Origin: Pseudomonas sp. UBA4194
GTDB lineage: Bacteria > Pseudomonadota > Gammaproteobacteria > Pseudomonadales > Pseudomonadaceae
NCBI RefSeq assembly: GCF_002379585.1
Contig: NZ_DFUE01000065.1
Location: 18,954-40,758 of the forward strand
Reading direction: 5' to 3'
Length of the DNA: 21,805 nt
The notes under the pieces: model-generated
What the model was told of the DNA's origin: nothing
Database searches by the model: none
Seen by the model: the letters and a program-made list of their open reading frames with translations, nothing else
Made by a program: the position numbers and the translations under genes
Shown here: one piece after another, positions 1-7,800 of the stretch
Numbering within the stretch: the stretch's first letter is position 1
How the letters are laid out: the number at the start of each line of letters is the position of its first letter

Positions 1-38
1 GGACCATTCACCGCCGATCCCACTCCATACCCACAACG

Positions 39-1265
39 TCATCCCCCAGCCAACCACCGCAAAACCCCCTGCGCCACCCGACGCCCGCTGGCGAAGCACG
101 CCGTCAACAGATACCCCCCCGTCGGCGCCTCCCAGTCCAGCATCTCACCGGCACAGAACACCCCCGGCATCGCTCGCAGCATCAATCCCTCATCCATACC
201 CGCCAGGTCCACACCGCCAGCGGTGCTGATCGCTTCGTCCAAAGGCCGCGTCCGCACCACGCTCAACGGCAGCGCCTTGATCGCGGTCGCCAGGGCACCT
301 GGGTCGGCAAAGGTTTCCTTGGTGGCCAACTCGCGCAACAACGCCGCCTTTACCCCATCAAGCCCCAATTGCCCCTGCAGGTGCCGAGCCATCGACTTCG
401 AGCCACGCGGGCGCTGCAAGGCCGCCAGCACTTTGTCCACAGGCCTGTCCGGCAGCAGGTCCAGATGCAAGGTCGCGCTCCCGGTGCGGTTGATGGCTTC
501 GCGAATCCGCGCCGAACACGCATACACCAGACTGCCCTCGATGCCGCCGGCCGTCAGCACGAACTCGCCCGCGCGCATCGGCTCACCGGCCAGGCTCAAG
601 GCCACGTTCTTCAACGGCGCCCCAGCAAATTTTTCCCGCAGCAGTTCGCTCCATCCCGGCACTTCGAAACCGCAGTTCGATGGCTGCAACGCCTGGATAG
701 CCACGCCGCGCTCGGCCAACCACGGCACCCAGGCCCCATCGGAGCCCAAACGCGCCCAACTGGCACCGCCCAGCGCAAGCACCGTGGCTTGGGGCTCGAG
801 GGAGATTTCCCCCTCGGCGTGAGCGATGCGCAGGCTGCCGTCGGCGTTCCAGCCCAGCCAGCGATGTCGGGTGTGGATAACCACACCGGCGTCGCGCAGC
901 CGCTTGAGCCAGGCGCGCAGCAGTGGCGCAGCCTTCATGTCGGTGGGAAATACCCGGCCGGAGGTGCCGACAAACGTCTGGATCCCCAGGCCATGAATCC
1001 ACTCGCACAACTGCGCCGCGTCGAAGTCATCCAGCCAGCCTTGCACCTCTTCGGCGCGCTCGGCGTAGCGGGAAACAAACGCGGGGTAGGGTTCTGAATG
1101 GGTGATGTTCATGCCACCCACGCCTGCCAGCAGAAACTTGCGTCCGACCGACGGCATGCCGTCGTAGACATCGACGGCCACGCCCGCCTGGCTCAACACT
1201 TCGGCAGCCATCAGGCCGGCAGGGCCGCCGCCGATGATGGCGACGCGGGAGGAGGGTGATTGCAT
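39..1265 (-). CDS. BaiN/HI0933-like FAD flavoprotein (TIGR03862-type)
   Basis: Predicted FAD-binding oxidoreductase of 408 aa; the substrate is unknown. The N-terminus carries a Rossmann dinucleotide motif, GGGPAG at residues 12-17, followed by the GRKFLLAGVGGMN segment typical of the HI0933/YhiN/BaiN flavoproteins. A C-terminal GVFCAGEMLDWEAPTGGY segment is the usual second FAD contact. The frame stays open 55 codons upstream, but that extension has no protein character. I chose the ATG at 1263-1265 because the nucleotide fold begins right after it; the ribosome site there (AAAGGG-like) is weak. It lies 70 bp downstream of the HDAC-like gene on the same strand and may be co-transcribed with it. 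The order matches a conserved Pseudomonas neighbourhood, as recalled. Family call is firm, biochemical role is not known. Confidence 0.88.
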   Translation of the reverse strand: MQSPSSRVAIIGGGPAGLMAAEVLSQAGVAVDVYDGMPSVGRKFLLAGVGGMNITHSEPYPAFVSRYAERAEEVQGWLDDFDAAQLCEWIHGLGIQTFVGTSGRVFPTDMKAAPLLRAWLKRLRDAGVVIHTRHRWLGWNADGSLRIAHAEGEISLEPQATVLALGGASWARLGSDGAWVPWLAERGVAIQALQPSNCGFEVPGWSELLREKFAGAPLKNVALSLAGEPMRAGEFVLTAGGIEGSLVYACSARIREAINRTGSATLHLDLLPDRPVDKVLAALQRPRGSKSMARHLQGQLGLDGVKAALLRELATKETFADPGALATAIKALPLSVVRTRPLDEAISTAGGVDLAGMDEGLMLRAMPGVFCAGEMLDWEAPTGGYLLTACFASGRRVAQGVLRWLAGG

Positions 1266-1335
1266 GGCAAAAAAGGGTCGACGGCAAAGGGTAGGGAATT
1301 CTACACGGGTGCAGCCCGTCAGCCACGCCGCGGGA

Positions 1336-2250
1336 TCACTGTCGCTCCTGCCAGACCTTGGCCGCACTGTGATGCAGGATGCCATGGCGCCGCGCCAGCG
1401 CTTCACGGTCCTTGCTGTAGCCACCGCCAATCACGCCCATCACCGCAATGTCACGACCCAGACAGTGACGGATCACCGCCTCGTCGCGCGCCGCCACCCC
1501 GGCATCGGTCAGCTTCAGGTACCCCAGGGCATCGTCGGCGTGTACGTCCACGCCGGCGTCGTACAGCACGATGTCGGGCTGGTACAACGGCAGCAGGTAA
1601 TTGAGGGTGTCATCCACTACCTTCAGATAGTCCGCGTCGTGCATCCCCATGGGCAGCGCGATGTCCCAGTCACTGTGAGCCTTGCGCGCCGGAAAGTTCT
1701 TTTCGCAATGCAGCGATACCGTGATGGCGTCCGCAGTGTCGGCCAGGATGCGCGCGGTGCCATCGCCCTGATGCACATCGCAGTCGAAGATCAGCACGCG
1801 GCTGACCTTGCCGGCGGCCAGCAGGTAATGGCTGATGACCGCCAGGTCGTTGAAAATGCAGAACCCGGAGGGGAAGTCGTAGTGGGCGTGGTGGGTGCCG
1901 CCCGCCAGGTGGCAGGCCAGGCCGTGCTGCAAGGCCTGCTCGGCAGTCAGCAATGAACCGCCCACGGCACGAATCGTGCGCCGAGCCAGCGCCTCACTCC
2001 AGGGCAGGCCAAGGCGCCGTTGGTCCTGCGGGGACAACTCGCCGCTCATGTAGCGCTCGATATAGGAAGGATCGTGAGCGAGCGCGAGGATGTCGGCCGG
2101 ACACAGCTCAGGCCGCAACAGTTGGGCGTCGCTGGTCAGGCCGGTGGCCACCAGGTGGTCGCGCAGCAAGCGGAACTTGTCCATGGGGAAACGATGTTCC
2201 GCCGGAAAGTCCGGGCTGTAGTCGTCGTGGTAGATCAGCGGTAATGACAT
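1336..2250 (-). CDS. Histone deacetylase family hydrolase
   Basis: Zinc-dependent deacetylase-superfamily enzyme of 304 aa, probably acting on a small acetylated amine or on acetyl-lysine; bacterial members have varied substrates. Visible motifs are the His-His pair (GGTHHAHYD, H120/H121), the DCDVHQGDG zinc segment (D158, H160), D240 in DVHADDALG as the third metal ligand, and the GGGY tyrosine (Y278). All key catalytic residues are therefore present. The open frame extends to 2421, but the protein character starts at MSLPLIYHDDYSP, so I take the ATG at 2248-2250; the ribosome site is weak. It is divergent from the GNAT gene with 67 bp between the starts, and precedes the flavoprotein on the same strand. 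Confidence 0.9.
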   Translation of the reverse strand: MSLPLIYHDDYSPDFPAEHRFPMDKFRLLRDHLVATGLTSDAQLLRPELCPADILALAHDPSYIERYMSGELSPQDQRRLGLPWSEALARRTIRAVGGSLLTAEQALQHGLACHLAGGTHHAHYDFPSGFCIFNDLAVISHYLLAAGKVSRVLIFDCDVHQGDGTARILADTADAITVSLHCEKNFPARKAHSDWDIALPMGMHDADYLKVVDDTLNYLLPLYQPDIVLYDAGVDVHADDALGYLKLTDAGVAARDEAVIRHCLGRDIAVMGVIGGGYSKDREALARRHGILHHSAAKVWQERQ

Positions 2251-2317
2251 GGTGCGATCTTGCCAGTTGCAGTCAGGGCTGCGCCACCGCAATGGTGAAG
2301 AATGAGGAAGTTCGTGG

Positions 2318-2884
2318 ATGACACCGATCATGCAACTGGAAAGTGCCCGGCTGCTGTTGCGCCAGTGGCAGGACAAGGATTTGCCCAAGTTTGCCGAGAT
2401 GTGCGCCGACCCGCGGGTCATGCGTTACTTTCCGCAAACCTTGAGCCGGCTGGAAAGTGCCGCCGTGATCGGCCGCGTACGTGGGCACTTTGCCGAGAAC
2501 GGTTATGGGCTATGGGCGCTGGAGCGCAAGGATAACGGCCAGTTCATCGGCTTCACCGGGCTGGGCGAGGTGGGCTTCGACGCACCGTTCACGCCCGCCA
2601 CCGAAATCGGCTGGCGCCTGGCCTACGAACATTGGGGGCTGGGCTTCGCCAGCGAGGCGGCATGGACCTGTCTGCGCTGCGCCTTTGGCCAACTGGGCAT
2701 GGAGGAGGTGGTGGCCTTTACCGCTCAGGCCAATCTGCCATCGGAAAAGGTCATGCAGGCCATAGGCATGGTACGGGATCTGGAAGGGGACTTCGATCAC
2801 CCGAACCTGCCAGGGCATGAGTTGCAGCGCCATATGCTGTATCGGATCACACGCGAGCAATGGCAGCAAACCCTGCACGAGTAA
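2318..2884 (+). CDS. GNAT N-acetyltransferase (RimJ/RimL-like, Acetyltransf_3)
   Basis: Acetyl-CoA-dependent acyltransferase of 188 aa. The N-terminal strand LESARLLLRQW, the GWRLAYEHWGLGFASEA acetyl-CoA loop (Q/R-x-x-G-x-G/A-like) and the AQANLPSEKVMQAIGM helix are typical of RimJ/RimL-type GNAT proteins. The substrate cannot be told from the sequence. The start at 2318 is preceded by GAGGAAG at 2304-2310 with a 7-nt gap; a second ATG at 2330 has no such site. It shares a 67-bp divergent promoter region with the HDAC-like gene, an interesting pairing of an acetylase and a deacetylase, although that pairing alone does not show they act on the same substrate. Confidence 0.88.
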   Translation: MTPIMQLESARLLLRQWQDKDLPKFAEMCADPRVMRYFPQTLSRLESAAVIGRVRGHFAENGYGLWALERKDNGQFIGFTGLGEVGFDAPFTPATEIGWRLAYEHWGLGFASEAAWTCLRCAFGQLGMEEVVAFTAQANLPSEKVMQAIGMVRDLEGDFDHPNLPGHELQRHMLYRITREQWQQTLHE

Positions 2885-2905
2885 TACCACCCACAGCCCC
2901 CCCCC

Positions 2906-3013
2906 GTAGGAGCGGCGTAAAGCCGCGAAGAGGCCACCACTGACACCCCCAGCAAGCAAAGCCGCACCCCCTGTAGGAGCGGCGTAAAGCCGCGAAGAGG
3001 CCATCACTGACAC
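2906..3013 (+). repeat. Two direct REP copies
   Basis: Two 41-bp units (2906-2946 and 2973-3013) in the same orientation differ at one base. Each holds the hairpin GCGGC-GTAAA-GCCGC followed by GAAGAGGCC and a CACTGACAC tail. This is the first of two REP families in the window. The pair fills the gap between the GNAT gene and tesB and could stabilise or terminate the GNAT transcript. A C9 run precedes the first copy. Confidence 0.9.
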
Positions 3014-3076
3014 ACCCCATCAGCAAAAAGCTATCATGGCCCCCATAACGGCCCTGCCTATGCCAAGGAGTTTTGA

Positions 3077-3946
3077 ATGAGCCACGTGTTGGACGATCTG
3101 GTCGACCTGCTGAGCCTGGAACCTATCGAAGAAAACCTGTTTCGCGGTCGCAGCCAGGACCTGGGCTTTCGCCAGCTGTTCGGCGGTCAGGTGCTGGGTC
3201 AGTCGTTGTCCGCCGCCAGCCAGACGGTCGAGCCGGATCGCCATGTGCACTCGCTGCACGGCTACTTCCTGCGCCCCGGCGACGCGCAACTGCCGGTGGT
3301 GTACATGGTCGATCGCGTGCGCGATGGCGGCACCTTCAGCACAAGGCGGGTGACAGCGGTGCAGAAGGGCCAGACCATCTTCACAGGCACCACCTCGTTT
3401 CAGTACGACGAAGAAGGCTTCGCTCACCAAAGCGTGATGCCCGAGGTGGTAGGGCCGGAAAACCTGCCCACCGAACTGGACCTGATGCAGCAGGTGGCGC
3501 ACCTGATTCCTGAGCACATGCGCGACAAACTGCTCTGCGCCAAGCCCATCGAAATGCGTCCGGTGGCCGAACGCGACCCGTACAACCCCACGCCCACCGA
3601 TCCGATCAAGTACATCTGGTTCCGCGCCGATGGCGCCCTGGCCGACACACCGGCACTGCACAAGTATGTGATGGCCTACGCCTCCGACTTCAACCTGCTG
3701 ACCACTTCGCTGCTGCCCCATGGCAAATCGGTGTGGCACCGCGACATGCAGATCGCCAGCCTCGACCATTCGCTGTGGTTTCACGGCAACCTGGTGGCCG
3801 ATGACTGGCTGCTGTATGCCCTGGACAGCCCGTGGGCCGGCAATGCCCGGGGCTTTGCCCGCGGCAGCGTGTACAACCGTGCCGGGCAACTGGTGGCGTC
3901 TTCGGCCCAGGAAGGCTTGATTCGTCATCGCAAGGACTGGTCATGA
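3077..3946 (+). CDS. tesB: Acyl-CoA thioesterase II
   Basis: Cytoplasmic double-hotdog thioesterase that hydrolyses acyl-CoA to free fatty acid and CoA. At 289 aa it matches the length of E. coli TesB. Both hotdog halves are visible (RQLFGGQVLGQSL with HGYFLRPGD; then YASDFNLL, SLDHSLWFH and SSAQEGLIR). The expected active-site positions are Asp204 and Gln278, with Ser228 where E. coli has Thr228. AAGGAG at 3065-3070 sits 6 nt before the ATG. Its stop overlaps the start of the next gene in an ATGA arrangement, so the two are translationally coupled. Confidence 0.96.
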   Translation: MSHVLDDLVDLLSLEPIEENLFRGRSQDLGFRQLFGGQVLGQSLSAASQTVEPDRHVHSLHGYFLRPGDAQLPVVYMVDRVRDGGTFSTRRVTAVQKGQTIFTGTTSFQYDEEGFAHQSVMPEVVGPENLPTELDLMQQVAHLIPEHMRDKLLCAKPIEMRPVAERDPYNPTPTDPIKYIWFRADGALADTPALHKYVMAYASDFNLLTTSLLPHGKSVWHRDMQIASLDHSLWFHGNLVADDWLLYALDSPWAGNARGFARGSVYNRAGQLVASSAQEGLIRHRKDWS

Positions 3947-4536
3947 GCCTGCGCGACGTGCGTCACTGGGTGTTCGATATGGACGGCACCCTCACGGTGG
4001 CTGTGCACGATTTTGCGGCCATTCGCGAGGCGTTGGGCATCCCGCCCGAAGACGACATCCTGACCCATCTGGCGGCACTGCCTGATGCAGAGTCACGGGC
4101 AAAGCATGCCTGGCTGCTGGAGCACGAGCGCGATCTGGCGGTGGCGTCGACCGCCGCGGTCGGCGCCGTTGAACTGGTTCGCGAGCTGGCCGGGCGCGGC
4201 CATCGGTTGGGTATTCTGACGCGCAATGCGCGGGAGCTGGCGCACATCACCCTGCAGGCCATTGGCATTGCCGACTGTTTCCATCCCGACGATGTGCTGG
4301 GCCGGGAAGACGCCGCACCCAAGCCCGAGCCCGATGGCCTGTTGAAGTTGTCCACAGCCTGGCAGGTGCCGCCCCAGTACATGGTGATGGTGGGGGATTA
4401 CCAAATGGACCTGCTGGCCGGGCGTGCCGCCGGCACGCGCACGGTGCTGGTGAATCTGCCGGACAATCCCTGGCCCGACCTGGCGGATTGGCATGCGCGA
4501 GATTGCGGGGAGTTGCGTGGGTTGATCCAGGGTTAG
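3943..4536 (+). CDS. HAD-superfamily phosphatase (phosphoglycolate-phosphatase-like)
   Basis: HAD family IA hydrolase of 197 aa, expected to dephosphorylate a small phosphate ester. Motif I is FDMDGTL (nucleophile D12, acid D14), motif II is the threonine in ILTRN (T93), motif III is K127 in APKPEP, and motif IV is GDYQMD (D152, D156), so the enzyme looks complete. A short helical cap lies between residues 17 and 75. The true start is the ATG that overlaps the tesB stop by 4 bp; the longer upstream frame reads into tesB and is spurious. Physiological substrate unknown. Confidence 0.92.
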   Translation: MSLRDVRHWVFDMDGTLTVAVHDFAAIREALGIPPEDDILTHLAALPDAESRAKHAWLLEHERDLAVASTAAVGAVELVRELAGRGHRLGILTRNARELAHITLQAIGIADCFHPDDVLGREDAAPKPEPDGLLKLSTAWQVPPQYMVMVGDYQMDLLAGRAAGTRTVLVNLPDNPWPDLADWHARDCGELRGLIQG

Positions 4537-4551
4537 CGGAGACATTCCCGG

Positions 4552-4580
4552 CCCCATCGCGGGTGCAACCCGCTCCCACA
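4552..4580 (+). repeat. REP element, second family
   Basis: A CCCCATCGCGGG...CCCGCTCCCACA unit with hairpin GCGGGT-GCA-ACCCGC at 4559-4573. It lies just after the HAD gene stop and may act as its transcript end. Confidence 0.85.
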
Positions 4581-4607
4581 ACTGATCCCTCCAGTCACCC
4601 CTCCCCC

Positions 4608-4639
4608 TGTAGGAGCGGTGTCAAAGCCGCGAAAGCGCC
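4608..4639 (+). repeat. REP element, first family
   Basis: A divergent copy of the unit found at 2906, with the variant stem GCGGTGTCAAAGCCGC. It follows a second-family REP by 27 bp between the HAD gene and the porin. Confidence 0.82.
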
Positions 4640-4661
4640 CGCCCCTACACCCCACCTCCAA

Positions 4662-4681
4662 AATGAACCACCCAGTTCATT
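4662..4681. promoter_or_regulatory. Perfect dyad upstream of the porin gene (candidate operator)
   Basis: AATGAAC-CACCCA-GTTCATT has perfect 7-bp arms with a 6-bp spacer and lies about 105 bp before the porin start. Its position and symmetry fit a regulator site, and the GAAC/GTTC cores resemble the IclR-type sites further right, but the spacing differs. The cognate regulator is unknown. The remaining bases up to 4785 show no clear promoter. Confidence 0.45.
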
Positions 4682-4785
4682 CATCCCTAATCCCGCAATA
4701 AACCTTCTCTTGCCGACGACTTAATCCAGCCGCCCTGCATCTTTATCATCGCGCACCATCGATCCCCGCCTTCATCAGAGATCCC

Positions 4786-6039
4786 ATGTCCATCCCCACG
4801 CGTTACCTCGTCTGCTCCGGCCTTATCGCCTTCACTCCGCTGCTGGCCCAGGCCAGCGACACCCTCACCGGCGACTGGGGCGGCGAGCGCAGCAAGCTGG
4901 CCGCTGCCGGCATCAAGCTCAACGGCGACTACGTGTCCGAAACGATGCGCAACTTCCACGGCGGCATCAAGAAAGGCACCCGCTACGCTCAGCAGATTCG
5001 CCTCAACGCCCAGTTCGACCTGAGCAAACTGCTGGAAACGGAAAGTGCCGGGGTGGTGCAGTTGACCCTGAATGACCGGCGCGGCAACAGCGCCTCCAAC
5101 GACCTGGTGGGCAACCGCTTGCCTGCCCAGGAAGTCTACGGCGGCAACTACACACGGATCTCCGAGCTGAGCTACCAGCGCCCCCTCTTCACCGATGGCC
5201 TGAGCACCAAGCTCGGTTTCATGCCCATGGGCAATGAATTCGGCGGCATGGGCGTGCTCACCAACTTCGTCAACGCCGGCTTTTGCGCCCACCCGTTGAA
5301 CATGTCCGGTGGCAGTGGCTGGACCAACTACCCCACCGGCCACTGGGGCGCAGAGTTGAAATACCAACTCGATGCCGACTGGACCCTGCAAACCGCCGTG
5401 TTCCAGGTCAATCCGGTCACCAACAGCCGCTCGCGCTACGGGTTTCGCATGAGCACCGTGGGCACCACCGGGGCGATCCTGCCGGTGGAAGCGACCTATA
5501 CCTACCGAGGCGAACTGCCCGGCCTGTATAAATTCGGCTGGTACTACGACACCTCCAACGTGCAGCGCATCGGTGGCGACAGCAAGGCCAGTGGCCGCAG
5601 CGGTTCGTACCTGCTGGCGGACCAGACCGTGTGGCAGGACGCTGGCGACGATGCGCACAACCTGCATCTGTTTGGCCAGGCGACCAACGCCGACGCGGCC
5701 ACGTCGCCGTTCCGTCATTGGTATTCGGTAGGGCTGGTGCTGAACAAGCCGTTTGCCGATCGCGAAGGCGATACCGTTGGCATTGCCTACGGCCGCGCGG
5801 TGGTCAACCCGCGTACCCGCGATATGCAGGAGCAGGCTGCTGCCAATCTGGCGGAGGTCGACGGTATCGATAATCTGGATGGCGGCGAACAGCTGGTGGA
5901 AGTCAGCTACGGCGCGCGCATCCAGCCATGGCTGGTGGTGCGCCCCAGCGTGCAGTACGTGGTCGAGCCAGGTGCCTTCTACGGCCAGAAACGCGATAAC
6001 GCGCTGCTGGCCGGGGTTCAGCTCAAGGTCGCCTTCTGA
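4786..6039 (+). CDS. OprB-family carbohydrate-selective porin
   Basis: Outer-membrane beta-barrel of 417 aa. A signal peptide (residues 1-23, cleavage likely at AQA/SD) is followed by LTGDWGGERSKLAAAGI, the hallmark start of OprB-type porins, and the protein ends in a terminal phenylalanine (LKVAF) recognised by the barrel-assembly machinery. Alternating aromatic strand signatures run throughout. OprB porins pass sugars and related polyols. As recalled, Pseudomonas also has OprB-like porins beside quinate dehydrogenase genes, and the pcaHG/quiC neighbourhood suggests quinate or shikimate as cargo here; that is inference. The ribosome site (AGAG) is weak. It ends head-on against the metalloprotease gene. 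Confidence 0.9.
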   Translation: MSIPTRYLVCSGLIAFTPLLAQASDTLTGDWGGERSKLAAAGIKLNGDYVSETMRNFHGGIKKGTRYAQQIRLNAQFDLSKLLETESAGVVQLTLNDRRGNSASNDLVGNRLPAQEVYGGNYTRISELSYQRPLFTDGLSTKLGFMPMGNEFGGMGVLTNFVNAGFCAHPLNMSGGSGWTNYPTGHWGAELKYQLDADWTLQTAVFQVNPVTNSRSRYGFRMSTVGTTGAILPVEATYTYRGELPGLYKFGWYYDTSNVQRIGGDSKASGRSGSYLLADQTVWQDAGDDAHNLHLFGQATNADAATSPFRHWYSVGLVLNKPFADREGDTVGIAYGRAVVNPRTRDMQEQAAANLAEVDGIDNLDGGEQLVEVSYGARIQPWLVVRPSVQYVVEPGAFYGQKRDNALLAGVQLKVAF

Positions 6040-6927
6040 TCACAGGCTCTTGGCATTGAAGGTGTCGCACTGGCTGATCTGCCCCTGGGTGAAGCCAGCC
6101 TTGAACCAGCGCACGCGCTGGGCCGACGTGCCATGGGTGAACGAGTCCGGCACCACGCGGCCCTGGCCTTGCTGCTGGAGGCGGTCGTCGCCAATGGCGT
6201 TGGCCGCGTTCAGCGCTTCCTCGATGTCACCAGGCTCCAACCAGTTCAGGCGCTTCTGCGCGTTGTTGGCCCACACCCCGGCCAGGCAGTCGGCCTGGAG
6301 CTCCTGGCGTACCAGCAAGCCATTGTCGCCTTCCATGCGCTGGCCACGCTGACGGGCCTGCTGCACCTGGGCGGACACCCCGAGCAAGGTCTGCACGTGG
6401 TGACCCACTTCATGGGCAATCACGTAGGCCTGGGCGAAGTCACCGGCAGCGCCAAAGCGTTGCGACATCTCCCTGAAGAACGCCATGTCCAGATACACCT
6501 GCTGGTCGGCCGGGCAATAGAACGGGCCGCTGGCCGCGGTGGCAAAGCCGCAGGCGGACTGCACCTGACCGCTGAACAGCACCAGTTTCGGGTCCTTGTA
6601 GGTCTTGCCGCCTTGCTGGAAGATCTGCTGCCAGGTGTCCTCGGTGTCGCCCAGCACGCTGCTGACGAACTGCGCCTGCTCATCGTTGGCGGCCGGCGCG
6701 CGGCGCTGGCTGGTATCCACCGGCGCCGCCTGCTGGCCCTGCCCGGTGAGTTCGCCGAGAATCTGCATCGGATCCTGGCCCGTCAGCAAGCCAAAGCCCA
6801 CGATCAACACAATCGCGGTCAGGCTCAGGCCCTTGCCGCCCATGCGCATGCCGCCGCCACCGCTGCCGCCACCATCGCCCCGTGCGTCCACCACGTTATC
6901 GCTGCGTCGACCTTTCTTCCACAACAT
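6040..6927 (-). CDS. ypfJ: Neutral zinc metallopeptidase, YpfJ family
   Basis: Predicted membrane-anchored protease of 295 aa. A short basic N-terminus and a Gly-rich linker precede one membrane segment (about residues 34-50). The zinc-binding HEVGHH lies at 172-177, and the downstream QELQAD (E209) is the likely third ligand. The start is well supported: GAGGAG lies 7 nt upstream. Its stop codon directly abuts the porin stop (positions 6037-6042 read TGATCA), so the two convergent genes have no spacer. The gene is divergent from pcaH. The biological substrate is unknown, and the pairing with catabolic genes is probably accidental. Confidence 0.93.
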   Translation of the reverse strand: MLWKKGRRSDNVVDARGDGGGSGGGGMRMGGKGLSLTAIVLIVGFGLLTGQDPMQILGELTGQGQQAAPVDTSQRRAPAANDEQAQFVSSVLGDTEDTWQQIFQQGGKTYKDPKLVLFSGQVQSACGFATAASGPFYCPADQQVYLDMAFFREMSQRFGAAGDFAQAYVIAHEVGHHVQTLLGVSAQVQQARQRGQRMEGDNGLLVRQELQADCLAGVWANNAQKRLNWLEPGDIEEALNAANAIGDDRLQQQGQGRVVPDSFTHGTSAQRVRWFKAGFTQGQISQCDTFNAKSL

Positions 6928-6951
6928 GGGCGGCTCCTCAATTATTCACGC

Positions 6952-6967
6952 ATAACCATTTGGGTAT
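6952..6967. promoter_or_regulatory. PcaQ-like LysR dyad upstream of pcaH
   Basis: ATAACC-ATTT-GGGTAT is an imperfect dyad close to the PcaQ motif described in rhizobia (ATAACC-N4-GGTTAA). It lies about 100 bp before the pcaH start and about 70 bp before the probable transcription start, the usual place for a LysR activator. The pcaQ gene itself is not in the window. Confidence 0.55.
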
Positions 6968-6994
6968 GGGTGGGACAGTTCTTTTCAGTATTCG

Positions 6995-7022
6995 TTGTAG
7001 GACATTTCCATGAGACTAGTAC
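6995..7022 (+). promoter_or_regulatory. Weak candidate pcaHG promoter
   Basis: TTGTAG, a 16-bp spacer and TAGTAC form a poor sigma70-like pair, which would fit an activator-dependent promoter. It was chosen by position only and other placements are possible. Confidence 0.25.
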
Positions 7023-7068
7023 GAAGCCTGAAACAGGTCCTCTATAAATCAAATAACAGGAGAACGGC

Positions 7069-7788
7069 ATGTCTTCCCAAGACAGCAGTCGCTTCGTCAT
7101 CCGTGATCGCAATTGGCACCCCAAAGCCCTGACCCCCGACTACAAGACGTCCACCATGCGTTCGCCGCGCCAGGCGTTGGTGAGCATTCCGCAGTCGGTC
7201 AGCGAGACCACCGGTCCCAACTTCTCCCACCTGAAATTCGGCGAGTTCGACCACGATCTGCTGCTCAACTACAACCACGGCGGCCTGCCGGTGGGCGAGC
7301 GGATCATTCTGGCCGGGCGCGTTTGTGATCAATTCGGCAAGCCGATTCCCAACACGCTGGTCGAGATGTGGCAAGCCAATGCCGGCGGCCGCTATCGGCA
7401 CAAGAACGACCGCTATCTGGCACCGCTCGATCCGAACTTCGGGGGCGTCGGTCGCACCCTTACCGACAGCGAGGGCTACTACAGCTTCCGCACCATCAAG
7501 CCGGGACCGTACCCATGGCGCAACGGCCCCAACGACTGGCGCCCGGCCCATGTGCACTTCTCCATCAGCGGCCCGTCGATCGCTACCAAGCTGATCACCC
7601 AGTTGTATTTCGAGGGCGATCCGCTGATTCCGATGTGCCCCATCGTCAAGTCGATCAACGACCCCGAAGCCGTGCAAAGCCTGATCGCCAAGCTGGACAT
7701 GGCCAATGCCAATCCCATGGACTGCCTGGCCTATCGCTTCGACATCATCCTGCGCGGACAGCGCAAGACTCACTTCGAAAACCGCTGA
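7069..7788 (+). CDS. pcaH: Protocatechuate 3,4-dioxygenase beta subunit
   Basis: Iron-carrying subunit of the intradiol dioxygenase that opens protocatechuate to 3-carboxy-cis,cis-muconate, the entry to the beta-ketoadipate pathway. At 239 aa it has the standard length. The four Fe(III) ligands are visible: Y109 (GGRY), Y148 (GPYPW), H161 and H163 (AHVHF), one above the mature numbering of the P. putida enzyme. The N-terminal SRFVIRDRNWHPKALTPDYK block is diagnostic. AGGAG sits 6 nt before the ATG. Only 12 bp separate it from pcaG. A PcaQ-like dyad upstream suggests activation by an aromatic-responsive LysR protein. Confidence 0.98.
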   Translation: MSSQDSSRFVIRDRNWHPKALTPDYKTSTMRSPRQALVSIPQSVSETTGPNFSHLKFGEFDHDLLLNYNHGGLPVGERIILAGRVCDQFGKPIPNTLVEMWQANAGGRYRHKNDRYLAPLDPNFGGVGRTLTDSEGYYSFRTIKPGPYPWRNGPNDWRPAHVHFSISGPSIATKLITQLYFEGDPLIPMCPIVKSINDPEAVQSLIAKLDMANANPMDCLAYRFDIILRGQRKTHFENR

Positions 7789-7800
7789 GGGGGAATCGAC

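Noticed and set aside
2906..3013. Possible CRISPR-like direct repeats
   Set aside because: Only two copies, each a palindromic REP unit with relatives elsewhere in the window; no array or cas gene.
4687..5718. 343-aa open frame opposite the porin gene
   Set aside because: Mirror of the porin coding sequence; Val/Gly/Ala-rich with no motif, and the porin frame has a signal peptide and terminal Phe.
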